Shown in pieces: positions 1-6,469 of a stretch of 11,485 nt of DNA. Below the pieces are notes generated by a model that made no database searches, was not told the origin of the DNA, and was given only the letters and a program-made list of their open reading frames with translations. This DNA comes from Planctomycetota bacterium (GTDB lineage Bacteria > Planctomycetota > Phycisphaerae > Tepidisphaerales > Tepidisphaeraceae), in NCBI GenBank assembly GCA_029777755.1, contig JAKORQ010000324.1, forward strand, positions 1-11,485. Reading direction: 5' to 3'. Each line of letters opens with the position of its first letter. The stretch's first letter is position 1. The position numbers and the translations under genes are program-made.

Positions 1-221
1 GGATCGTTTTACATGGAGCATCCGAACCAACGGTGTCGATCGTTAACGTCGCGCTCATTCCGTTGAGTATATCGTAATCGCACCTTTGGGTGCCAACAGT
101 GTGACTTTTCGCAACATCCCGCATCGCGGCGGCTATTGTGAGTGAGGAAGATTGCACTCCATCCGCCCGCAGTGGCCGGTGAACGTTCCCCGACGGGGCG
201 GTATGGTAGCGATATCTGGTT

Positions 222-227
222 TATAAT
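222..227 (+). promoter_or_regulatory. Putative -10 element of hemB
   Basis: A perfect TATAAT lies 11 bases ahead of the hemB ATG. No -35 resembling TTGACA sits 15-19 bases upstream, and no Shine-Dalgarno sequence lies between it and the start codon. Transcription from here would begin about position 234, giving a leader of roughly five bases. The rest of 1-238 shows no supportable gene; there is a small GCACC/GGTGC hairpin near 90-104 without an adjoining T-tract. Confidence 0.5.
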
Positions 228-238
228 CGACAGGCTGT

Positions 239-1237
239 ATGAAAACTGAACTGAACCTCGCCGTTCGCCCGCGACGCCTCCGTCTCAATCCCGCCATGCG
301 CAACATGCTGCAGTCGGTGACGCTGGAGAAGAGGCAGATCATTGTCCCTGTGTTTGTGTGCGAGGGGGAGGGTGTTCGCCGCCCGGTTGGATCGATGCCG
401 GGTGTCGAGCAGATGTCGGTGGATGTGGCGCTGGAGTTCCTCGGGGAGTTGGCCGACCAGGGCTTTGCCAGCTACATTGCCTTTGGCGTGATTGATCGCG
501 AGAAGAAGGATGAGACAGGGTCGCCGGCGCTGGATGAGGACAATGTCGTCTGCCGGCTGTTTCGCTCCGGGAGGAAGGCCCGCCTTCCGATGGTGGCCAT
601 CTCCGACCTGTGTTTCTGCGAGTACACCAGCCACGGCCACTGCGGCGTTCTAACTGATGACAAGTCCACCGTCGCCAATGACCAGACCGTCGAGCGCCTG
701 ATCCGGCAGGCCATCTCGCACGCCAAGGCGGGCGCTGATGTCATCGCCCCCAGCGGCATGATGGATGGCACGATCGGCGCCCTGCGCGCCGGCCTGGACG
801 AGGCTGGTTTCCAGGATGTCTCGCTGCTCTCATACGCGGTGAAGTATGCCAGCGCCTTTTACGGCCCGTTCCGCGATGCGGCCGATTCCGCGCCATCGCA
901 CGGCGACCGTCGCTCTTACCAGATGGACACCGCTCGCGACGTGCGCGAGGCCATCCTCGAGGCTACGCTCGATGTCGAGCAGGGGGCGGACATGGTCATG
1001 GTCAAGCCCGCCGGGGCGTACCTGGACGTCATCGCGGCAGTCCGGCGCGAAGTTTACGTCCCGCTCGTGGCCTACCAGGTGAGTGGCGAGTACAGCATGA
1101 TCGAGGCAGCCGCCCGCAATGGCTGGATCGACCGCGAACGCGTGATTCTCGAGTCGCTGCAAGCCATTCGCCGGGCCGGGGCCGACCTGATCATCAGCTA
1201 CTTTGCTCCCGCGCTGGCTAAGCTGCTGCCGCGGTAG
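239..1237 (+). CDS. hemB: Delta-aminolevulinic acid dehydratase (porphobilinogen synthase)
   Basis: This cytosolic enzyme condenses two molecules of 5-aminolevulinate into porphobilinogen, the second common step of tetrapyrrole (heme) synthesis. The 332-residue protein is full length for the family. The N-terminal RPRRLR motif (10-15) supports the start at 239. The metal-binding segment DLCFCEYTSHGHCG (123-136) keeps all three cysteines (C125, C127, C135), which marks the zinc-dependent type rather than the Asp-rich magnesium type. PSGMMDG (171-177) is the family signature. The Schiff-base lysines are K202 (in YAVKYASAFYGPFRDA) and K256 (in MVMVKPAGAYLD). No Shine-Dalgarno sequence precedes the ATG, and a TATAAT sits 11 bases upstream, so the transcript may be almost leaderless. 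A small YHS protein follows on the same strand after about 70 bases. The identification is secure. Confidence 0.98.
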   Translation: MKTELNLAVRPRRLRLNPAMRNMLQSVTLEKRQIIVPVFVCEGEGVRRPVGSMPGVEQMSVDVALEFLGELADQGFASYIAFGVIDREKKDETGSPALDEDNVVCRLFRSGRKARLPMVAISDLCFCEYTSHGHCGVLTDDKSTVANDQTVERLIRQAISHAKAGADVIAPSGMMDGTIGALRAGLDEAGFQDVSLLSYAVKYASAFYGPFRDAADSAPSHGDRRSYQMDTARDVREAILEATLDVEQGADMVMVKPAGAYLDVIAAVRREVYVPLVAYQVSGEYSMIEAAARNGWIDRERVILESLQAIRRAGADLIISYFAPALAKLLPR

Positions 1238-1309
1238 GCCTGACGCCGCCGCTTGCCCGGCCGATCCGTGCTCCTACCATTCGGACAGTCGCATGCAATG
1301 GGGGAAAGC

Positions 1310-1507
1310 ATGGAACTCGACTTCATCTGCGGCCAGGAGATCGACGCGCAGAAGGCGACAGAGCAGGGCCTGACGTCGATGTATGATGGCTGCACCTACG
1401 TCTTCTGCTCCAGGGAGTGCAAGCAGGAGTTTGACCGCAACCCATCAGCCTACGCCAACCTCGACATGGGGGACAGCGACGGGGGTGAAGACCTCTACAC
1501 CTACTAG
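1310..1507 (+). CDS. Small YHS-domain (TRASH-like) protein
   Basis: A 65-residue protein built almost entirely of one YHS domain. Visible family features are FICG at 5-8, then GCTYVFCSRECKQEF (27-41) with C33 and C37, and NPSAYA (44-49), matching the usual pattern of an N-terminal Cys, an FCS..C pair and a final NP..Y. YHS/TRASH domains are thought to bind metal ions and occur alone or fused to copper transporters and oxygenases. The acidic tail (51-65) is not part of the domain. The ATG at 1310 is preceded by GGGGGAA at 1300-1306, a good ribosome-binding site; an ATG at 1298 and a TTG at 1253 are in frame upstream but would add unrelated residues. It lies behind hemB on the same strand, so a metal or heme-related role is possible but unproven. 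Confidence 0.85.
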   Translation: MELDFICGQEIDAQKATEQGLTSMYDGCTYVFCSRECKQEFDRNPSAYANLDMGDSDGGEDLYTY

Positions 1508-1509
1508 GG

Positions 1510-1650
1510 CAGTTCCACCCAATGTGAAGTTGGGCGGTCTCTGCCCGCGAGATGTAAGGGAATCCTCGACGTCGCGATGCAGGTCAACGAGAATCCAGTG
1601 GGCAACATCCGGCGATTCGTCGCTCCACGTGAGGTTGAGCGACTCTAGAG
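1510..1650. repeat. Diverged repeat, copy 1 (shortened)
   Basis: This segment starts two bases after the YHS stop codon and resembles 9212-9437 in three blocks in the same order. Block A (1510-1571) matches 9212-9272 at about 50 of 62 positions by eye, including CAGTTCCAC, GGGCGGTCTC and GTAAGG. Block B (1575-1604) matches 9335-9366, starting from CGATGC. Block C (1620-1650) matches 9401-9433, starting from CGCTCCAC. It lacks about 60 bases between A and B and some 25 between B and C. It fills the gap between two convergent genes. It is likely a decayed mobile-element remnant. Confidence 0.6.
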
Positions 1651-1664
1651 AATGGGCATCAGCT

Positions 1665-2651
1665 CTAGCGGGAACGGACCAGGCGCGTCTCGGGGATACC
1701 CAGCTCGATGCGCTTGGCTTCGATCTCGCGCAGGAAACGCGAGCCATCGCCGTAATAGCCGGCCGTGGGCTCGAGGCCGGGAATCTGGTCGGCCCACCAG
1801 AGGTTGTAGCGGTGCATCAGACTCTCGCGAAGGTATTTCGACAGCATCGACGCCAGCGCTACCGACATTGACTGCGTTTCGGCCTTCTCAGCGAAGATAA
1901 TCGGCACGATCTGGTCGCCCCTGATGATGCGGTAGTGGCAGAAGCTTTCGGTCTCACTGATGATCTGCAGCGACCATTCCTCGAACATCAACTGCAGTAT
2001 CGACCCATAGTGACACCGGCCACCCTGACGATCGCAGAAGATCACCAGCCCCTCGCCGGCGTATAACTCCAGCAGTTGGTTGATGTGGGCGGCCACTATC
2101 GAGAAGGCGGCGTTGGCCTTGTTGCGAGTGGATGCGAACATCGCGTTCAGCGGCTCCTCCAGCATCACCCGCGCCCGCAGGTGAACCAGGTCAGTCTCGG
2201 CGTGCTCGATCTCCTGGCGGAAGGAGTTGGCAAACAGCCTGCAGGAGAGCAGGTCATTTTCCATGGGAAAGCGCCCGGCCGGGTGAGGCATGTACCATGG
2301 ACATGCGACCATGTCCTTTAACACATCCGGGGCGGCAAGTGCCAGCAGATCCTCCAGATTGTCCAAACGGGCCAGGCGCTTGTCCATGGTGGGGGAGGCC
2401 AGAAGGAAGCAGAGGATCGAGCGCTCCAGTTCCTTCACGCCCGCGGCCGGCGAGTAGACCGCCTTGGAATCATTCACGTGGATTTTCCGACCGGAGGCGC
2501 TTTTCTTGGCGCTTGTATGGCGGGAGAGCCGTTTCCAGAGATTCGGCAACTCCCCCAGATGGTCGCCGGGCGTGCGAAAGGCCGCACACCCAATGACCAG
2601 CGGCCCCAGGAGCGGGCCGTATCCAGCTTCATCAATCCCCGCGATGACCAT
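1665..2651 (-). CDS. RNase HII-like protein with large insertion
   Basis: A 328-residue protein, counted from the ATG at 2651, that begins MVIAGIDEAGYGPLLGPLVIG-like, the RNase HII active-site opening (D7, E8). Further family landmarks are NDSK (60-63), FCDRQGG with D207, and a C-terminal block ALASMLSKYLRESLMHRY followed by GYYGDG, which matches the ASxLAKxxRD and GYGT region of RNase HII. The fourth carboxylate, usually Asp, is E276. About 140 residues separate the DSK motif from D207, whereas classical RNase HII is only about 200 residues long in total. RNase HII cleaves RNA at RNA-DNA junctions in the genome; whether this version does so is inferred. In-frame starts at 2663 (ATG) and 2687 (TTG) are possible; none has a clear Shine-Dalgarno sequence. 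It converges on the YHS gene with repeat copy 1 between them. The alternative view is a lineage-specific RNase H-fold protein of changed specificity. Confidence 0.82.
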   Translation of the reverse strand: MVIAGIDEAGYGPLLGPLVIGCAAFRTPGDHLGELPNLWKRLSRHTSAKKSASGRKIHVNDSKAVYSPAAGVKELERSILCFLLASPTMDKRLARLDNLEDLLALAAPDVLKDMVACPWYMPHPAGRFPMENDLLSCRLFANSFRQEIEHAETDLVHLRARVMLEEPLNAMFASTRNKANAAFSIVAAHINQLLELYAGEGLVIFCDRQGGRCHYGSILQLMFEEWSLQIISETESFCHYRIIRGDQIVPIIFAEKAETQSMSVALASMLSKYLRESLMHRYNLWWADQIPGLEPTAGYYGDGSRFLREIEAKRIELGIPETRLVRSR

Positions 2652-2752
2652 GATCAGGAGCATACCGGGCGGGATCGGCGCGGGCAAAAGGGCAGGCGTG
2701 GTTTTTCATGACCGGGGTGTAAGTTGTGAGCCAGTTTTGTCTTACGAACCAC

Positions 2753-2780
2753 TTGCAAAAATGGGACGGTTCGCTAATAT
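2753..2780 (+). promoter_or_regulatory. Promoter of tRNA-Gly
   Basis: TTGCAA (2753-2758) and TAATAT (2775-2780) are separated by 16 bases, close to the sigma-70 consensus. Transcription would start near 2787, about nine bases before the mature 5' end of the tRNA. The area is AT-rich compared with its surroundings. Confidence 0.65.
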
Positions 2781-2795
2781 GCTCATCGAACTGAC

Positions 2796-2867
2796 GCGGG
2801 TGTAGCTCAGTGGTAGAGCGTCACGTTGCCAACGTGAATGTCGAGGGTTCGACCCCCTTCACCCGCT
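2796..2867 (+). tRNA. tRNA-Gly (GCC anticodon)
   Basis: The 72-base sequence folds into a full cloverleaf. The acceptor stem GCGGGTG pairs with CACCCGC over seven base pairs, with discriminator T2867. The D arm is GCTC/GAGC. The anticodon stem TCACG/CGTGA encloses TTGCCAA, giving anticodon GCC, which reads GGC and GGT glycine codons. The T arm is GAGGG/CCCTT around TTCGACC, with one G-T pair at its base. CCA is not encoded and must be added after transcription. The gene stands alone with its own promoter and terminator. Confidence 0.97.
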
Positions 2868-2875
2868 CTTGATAG

Positions 2876-2905
2876 CCGGTCGGCAGGCAATGCCGACCGG
2901 TTTTT
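2876..2905 (+). terminator. Intrinsic terminator of tRNA-Gly
   Basis: A perfect ten-base-pair stem, CCGGTCGGCA paired with TGCCGACCGG, closes a five-base GGCAA loop and runs directly into TTTTT (2901-2905). It begins nine bases after the tRNA and is the strongest rho-independent terminator in the window. Confidence 0.93.
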
Positions 2906-2974
2906 CGTTGCGCCCTGCGGCATCCCCTGGATCCTCGTGCCTCTTTCCGCTGCCTCCATGCCTAAACTTCCGTG

Positions 2975-3409
2975 ATGCCTCAAACAGACACCATCATCCG
3001 GACGTCCCGGGTCTTTAAGCACTCGCCAGAGCGGATTTTCTCGGCATTTGCCGATCCGGCCAGGCTGGCCCGCTGGTGGGGGCCGGCCGGGTTTACCAAC
3101 AGCTTCCATGTCTTCGAGTTTAAGCCCGGCGGGCCTTGGGTTTTCACCATGCACGGCCCAAACGGCACCGACTACCCCAACGAGTGTGTGTTCCGGGAGA
3201 TCGAGCCAAACCGCATCGTCATCGAGCACACCGGCGAACCGCACTTCCTGCTGGAACTGGCTTTCAACGCGAAAGATGGCGGCACGGAACTGACCTGGTC
3301 GCAGCAGTTCGACAGCCCGGAGGTCGCCGAGCGCGTTCGGCCGATCTGCGAGCCGGCCAACGAACAGAACCTGGATCGCCTCGCCGCCGTGCTGGAGGAA
3401 GGCGAGTAG
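2975..3409 (+). CDS. AHSA1/SRPBCC-domain protein
   Basis: A 144-residue protein covering a single START-like (SRPBCC) fold of the Hsp90-ATPase-activator-homologue-1 type. Typical features are the early strand with the RIFSAFADPARLARWWGP motif (20-37), the GGPW turn (52-55), FREIEPNRIV (73-82), and the C-terminal helix EQNLDRLAAVLEE (130-142). The hydrophobic cavity of this fold binds small lipophilic ligands, and many homologues are stress or toxin-response proteins of unknown ligand. ATG 2975 is preferred to the overlapping GTG at 2972; neither has a Shine-Dalgarno sequence. It follows the tRNA terminator and so needs its own promoter, which I cannot place. Its stop codon lies only 21 bases from the 3' end of the convergent AmpG-like gene. 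Confidence 0.88.
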   Translation: MPQTDTIIRTSRVFKHSPERIFSAFADPARLARWWGPAGFTNSFHVFEFKPGGPWVFTMHGPNGTDYPNECVFREIEPNRIVIEHTGEPHFLLELAFNAKDGGTELTWSQQFDSPEVAERVRPICEPANEQNLDRLAAVLEEGE

Positions 3410-3430
3410 CCGAGCCTCAATCAGGCCACT

Positions 3431-4489
3431 TCATCGTCGAGGGCGGGACCGATCTACATCTATGCGATCGCGCTGGCCGCCGCAGAGGTTTTCTATGCTG
3501 ATGACACTCAGCAGGGAAATCCTGGAGACAGAAAAGTTCGCCAGCCAGAGATAGCCGCAGTTGCTCACGGCCTGCAGGATGCCAAACAGAAGCAGCGAAC
3601 GCTTCAGTCCGAGCCTGGCCACTACCCAGGCCCCGGCCAGGGCGCCCACAATCGTTAGGGCAAGACCGTAGCTGTTGCGAATCACGCCAATGTCCGTGTC
3701 GCTGACGCCCATGTCCTTGAGGAAAGGCACGGTAAAGTTGTTCCCAAGCACATCCGGCAGCTTGAAAAACATGATGAACAGCAGCATCGCCAACGCCCCT
3801 TTGCGCGACAGCAGTTGCCGCAGGGCTCCTGTGATCGACTCGGCCATGCTGGCAGGACCGCCCGTGGGGTGGGAGGCATCCACTGGGGCCGCGCTGCTTG
3901 GGGCAAGGATGGTGGCGACGATGCCCACGGATATTAACAGCCCCATCAGGGCATAGACAGCCTGCCACGACAGGCCAGCACCGTCCGGGTCAGCGAGGTA
4001 AAAGGTCAATCCCCCCGCGACGACCATCCCAAGGCGGTATCCGCCGACGAATAACCCCGTACCAGAACCGCGCTGGGCATCACTGAGCACATCGATGCGA
4101 TAGGCATCGGCCACGATATCCTGGCTGGCGCTGAATAGGGCGATCAATCCTGCCAGGATGGCAAGCATCGTGAAGTTGGCGGCCGGGTCGATCAGCGCCA
4201 TGGCGCAGATGCCGACCATCAACGCAAGCTGGAACATGATCAGCCATCCACGCCTGCGATCCAGCAGCGGCGGCGCGAAGCGGTCGAGCACCGGCGCCCA
4301 GATGAACTTGAACGCATAGACGGTGGCTATCGATGCGAGAAAGCCGATCTCCGTCAGCGAGAGCCTGGCATCGTATGCCCATGCCGAAAGCGTGCCCCCC
4401 GTCAGCAGCAGTGGCAGCCCGGAAGAGAAGCCCAGAGGCGCCATCAATAGCACCCGACGGGAAAGATAAAGCTCACGCAGCGACGACAT
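3431..4489 (-). CDS. AmpG-family MFS permease, C-terminally truncated
   Basis: The 352-residue protein belongs to the AmpG group of the major facilitator superfamily, inner-membrane carriers that bring cell-wall muropeptides into the cytoplasm for recycling. Diagnostic motifs are SGLPLLLTGGTLSAW (23-37), KFIWAPVLDR (61-70), RRRGW (78-82), ASQDIVADAYR (121-131) and YRLGM (151-155). About ten membrane helices can be traced (near 14-34, 46-66, 84-102, 106-125, 143-165, 174-196, 229-250, 262-285, 284-301 and 300-322). Homology stops at ENLCGG (333-338). The last 14 residues are a polar, Arg/Asp-rich tail unlike the usual final helices, and full-length relatives have roughly 420 residues or more. 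It may therefore be a pseudogene. It lies downstream of the DUF3891 gene on the same strand, 57 bases apart. Substrate is inferred from family only. Confidence 0.82.
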   Translation of the reverse strand: MSSLRELYLSRRVLLMAPLGFSSGLPLLLTGGTLSAWAYDARLSLTEIGFLASIATVYAFKFIWAPVLDRFAPPLLDRRRGWLIMFQLALMVGICAMALIDPAANFTMLAILAGLIALFSASQDIVADAYRIDVLSDAQRGSGTGLFVGGYRLGMVVAGGLTFYLADPDGAGLSWQAVYALMGLLISVGIVATILAPSSAAPVDASHPTGGPASMAESITGALRQLLSRKGALAMLLFIMFFKLPDVLGNNFTVPFLKDMGVSDTDIGVIRNSYGLALTIVGALAGAWVVARLGLKRSLLLFGILQAVSNCGYLWLANFSVSRISLLSVISIENLCGGQRDRIDVDRSRPRR

Positions 4490-4546
4490 TTGCAGCAGAT
4501 GTTAATTACCAGAGGCCGAATTGCGATTGCCGGACAGTGGCATGTA

Positions 4547-5359
4547 TCACGAATCGGCGATTGTCACATGAAACTTGACCTCCTGGGCGTGCTCCAGCTC
4601 CTCCAGCAGTTCCATTTCATGGTCATAGATGCGGGCGGAGACACGCCGCCCGGTAAAGTTCAGCTCCAGTGGCGACTTTAGCGGGAAGGGAAAGAGCACG
4701 CATCGAGCCGGGTTGAGCAGATCACACGCGACGGTGATGCTCTCCGCGGATGGTGCAGCGGGAGTTGGCGCAAGTTGAGCCTTCACCTTTCTGCGTGCAC
4801 ATATCTCCAGCGCCAGCGATATGCACAGGAGCATCAGGCGGTAGTCGTAGTAGAACGCCAATTCAATCTCGCTCAAGTCGTCGGTGCTTTCCGGCAGCCC
4901 GAAGCGAAAATTGCGATCCTGGCGCAGACCCAGTTGCGGGCGAAGCTGCTCCTGCAACTCGACCTGGCGGTGCTGGACGCGGTTGATCTCAAAGTTTTCC
5001 TTGATAGTGCAAGCGCCGGCCGCGATGGCGGCTGTTCTCTGTAGACACAACAGAGAAACCAGCATAGCGGGGTATGCCCCGGCAGAAAGGGCCTTTTCGA
5101 CGGAGGTCGACCATGCGTTAAGTAGAGTAATGACAGGCAGTTCGTCAAAATTGGCCGGCCTGCCGGCCGCCGAGAGCGGGGGAGCAGCGTCGAGGGGCTC
5201 CATCCCGATGCTGTGCAGGCGCAGCGCCATTTCCAACCACTCGGGGTTGGACGGGGGAGCAAACGCGCCGCCGACGGCAGGGGCAATCTCGGCCGCAAGG
5301 TGGGCATGTTCCCGCTGGGTGATGAGGATGTAGCTGTCGCCGGATCGCCTCCGGATCAT
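4547..5359 (-). CDS. DUF3891 family protein
   Basis: A 270-residue soluble protein. The opening (MIRRRSGDSYILITQREHAHLAAEIA, taken in two parts: 1-16 and 17-26), the segment WLEMALRLHSIGMEPLDAAP (41-60) and GRPANFDELP (66-75) follow the layout I recall for DUF3891, an all-helical family of unknown function. Members I recall carry an HD pair followed by GW and a later SLH motif. Here H49 is followed by Ser, and the later motif reads VSLL (101-104), so the suspected metal-binding residues are partly lost. The C-terminal third (about 170-270) is predicted mixed strand and helix. No signal peptide or membrane helix is seen. The start has no Shine-Dalgarno sequence, but a plausible promoter ends eight bases upstream. 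It precedes the AmpG-like gene on the same strand; a functional link is unknown. Confidence 0.8.
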   Translation of the reverse strand: MIRRRSGDSYILITQREHAHLAAEIAPAVGGAFAPPSNPEWLEMALRLHSIGMEPLDAAPPLSAAGRPANFDELPVITLLNAWSTSVEKALSAGAYPAMLVSLLCLQRTAAIAAGACTIKENFEINRVQHRQVELQEQLRPQLGLRQDRNFRFGLPESTDDLSEIELAFYYDYRLMLLCISLALEICARRKVKAQLAPTPAAPSAESITVACDLLNPARCVLFPFPLKSPLELNFTGRRVSARIYDHEMELLEELEHAQEVKFHVTIADS

Positions 5360-5367
5360 GCGATCAG

Positions 5368-5395
5368 AAGATAGAGCCGGGATATGTCAGGTCAA
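5368..5395 (-). promoter_or_regulatory. Putative promoter of the DUF3891 gene
   Basis: Read on the minus strand, TTGACC (5395-5390) is followed after 16 bases by TATCTT (5373-5368). The ATG at 5359 is only eight bases further, so initiation would fall at or next to the start codon and give a leaderless message. Confidence 0.4.
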
Positions 5396-5433
5396 ATTCT
5401 GGCGTTGGCGAAAGCGAAGGGACTGTGGGTGAA

Positions 5434-5463
5434 TTGAATTATACAATCTGGACACGGTTATAA
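5434..5463 (+). promoter_or_regulatory. Putative promoter of the zinc-ribbon membrane protein
   Basis: TTGAAT (5434-5439) and TTATAA (5458-5463) are separated by 18 bases in an AT-rich patch of the 153-base divergent intergenic region. A TACAAT at 5442-5447 is an alternative -10 but lacks a -35. Initiation near 5470 would leave a leader of about 40 bases with a GGAG ribosome-binding site. Confidence 0.35.
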
Positions 5464-5512
5464 CGGAGGATATTATCTTCTAGGCGATTCGCTTGTTCAC
5501 ATCGGAGATTTC

Positions 5513-6415
5513 TTGGAGAGCAGAACGTATCGCAGGTTGCCCAGCAGCACGAAGCCGGAGTTGATCCGGTTCGATCTCCCCTGCGCGCGTTGTGCGACCA
5601 ACCTGAGGATGCACCCGAAGGATGGACAGTGCAGCGAATGCGGCCTGCCGGTGGCGACATCGATGTCGGTGGCGGCCTGTCGCGTGCGCGACCCGGAGTC
5701 GCTTGAATCCATCCGCCTGGGAATGGGGATGCAGGTCTGGGGCACGCTGATAGCACTGGCGGTGTGCATCTGCGGGCCGCTGATCTGGGATGGAACCATA
5801 TCCTTTGCCGCGTTTGGCATTGTCGTGACGTTCACGCTTGGACTCTGGTCGGCGTGGCTGCTGTTCAAGAAGCTCAGGCAGTCCATGCGCAAGGTCGAGG
5901 GTTCTCGGCTGGCGGCGGCCGCCATTGGTTCCTGGTCGATCGTGATCCCGGCCCTGGCGCTGCGGATGGCGACTCCCGGAAATCACCTGCAGACGGCGCT
6001 ATTGGCCTTCCTGCTGGTGGGAGCCATCTTCTGGTTCGTCAGCGAATGTTCGAAACTGCATCTGCTGGAGCAGTGGGCTGTGATGGCCGCCGGCATGGAC
6101 GTTCGCCAGCGGGCGCGAAACCTTCGCTGGGGAGTCTACGCGGCGGTGGGAACGATCGCCGCCGGGCTCATTCCGCCGGCCGTCATGGGCGTTGGCAGTG
6201 TTAACTACCTCGCCATGCCGTTCGTCCTGATGGTCTGTGTGTCGCTGCTGGTGCTGTCGCTGCTGGGCGTGATGCTGCAGGGGAAGCTCACGGTAGCCCT
6301 GGAGCAGCAGGTGAAGATCGTGGAGCAGGAGCGTTCCCGCAAGCCGTCGGACGACTTTGCCGATGAGCCTAACTGGGTCATCTGGCCACACCCGCCACGC
6401 TGGTCTTCCTTCTAG
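5513..6415 (+). CDS. Zinc-ribbon polytopic membrane protein
   Basis: A 300-residue protein of unknown function. Residues 24-43 form a zinc ribbon with two CxxC pairs, C24/C27 and C40/C43. A linker leads to six hydrophobic segments (about 74-92, 97-117, 133-151, 160-177, 206-227 and 232-254), and the tail is a charged, helical stretch (255-283) ending in a Trp/Pro-rich end. The ribbon most likely faces the cytoplasm. The only fitting start is a TTG at 5513, supported by GGAGA at 5504-5508 a few bases ahead; no ATG or GTG lies upstream in frame, and later starts would cut into the ribbon region. The gene is divergent from the DUF3891 gene and precedes the thioesterase by 54 bases. I do not recognise a named family; N-terminal zinc ribbon plus helices is a common architecture in planctomycetes. 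Confidence 0.75.
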   Translation: MESRTYRRLPSSTKPELIRFDLPCARCATNLRMHPKDGQCSECGLPVATSMSVAACRVRDPESLESIRLGMGMQVWGTLIALAVCICGPLIWDGTISFAAFGIVVTFTLGLWSAWLLFKKLRQSMRKVEGSRLAAAAIGSWSIVIPALALRMATPGNHLQTALLAFLLVGAIFWFVSECSKLHLLEQWAVMAAGMDVRQRARNLRWGVYAAVGTIAAGLIPPAVMGVGSVNYLAMPFVLMVCVSLLVLSLLGVMLQGKLTVALEQQVKIVEQERSRKPSDDFADEPNWVIWPHPPRWSSF

Positions 6416-6469
6416 TTCGCATCTCCCATGTGCCTTGCATTTGTGGCTGCTCATGGATAGCACGTTGGC

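Noticed and set aside
90..120. Terminator for an upstream gene
   Set aside because: The GCACC/GGTGC stem has only five base pairs and the T-run is about ten bases further, so it does not form a normal intrinsic terminator.
1383..1871. 162-residue plus-strand frame overlapping the YHS gene, repeat and RNase HII-like gene
   Set aside because: It is out of frame with both real genes, has low-complexity Ser/Thr/Arg composition and no recognisable motif.
2132..2596. 154-residue plus-strand frame
   Set aside because: It is antisense to the RNase HII-like gene, rich in Pro/Arg/Ser as expected for a GC-rich shadow frame.
2796..2867. tRNA-Gly as an integration site for a mobile element
   Set aside because: The 3' end of the tRNA is not repeated elsewhere in the window, and no integrase gene is present.
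3417..3968. 183-residue minus-strand frame overlapping the end of the AmpG-like gene
   Set aside because: I checked it as a possible frameshifted AmpG tail; its end is polar and Arg-rich and does not resemble the missing helices.
6435..6461. Promoter for the thioesterase gene (TTGCAT and GATAGC)
   Set aside because: The spacing is 15 bases and the -10 match is poor; it is not distinguishable from chance.
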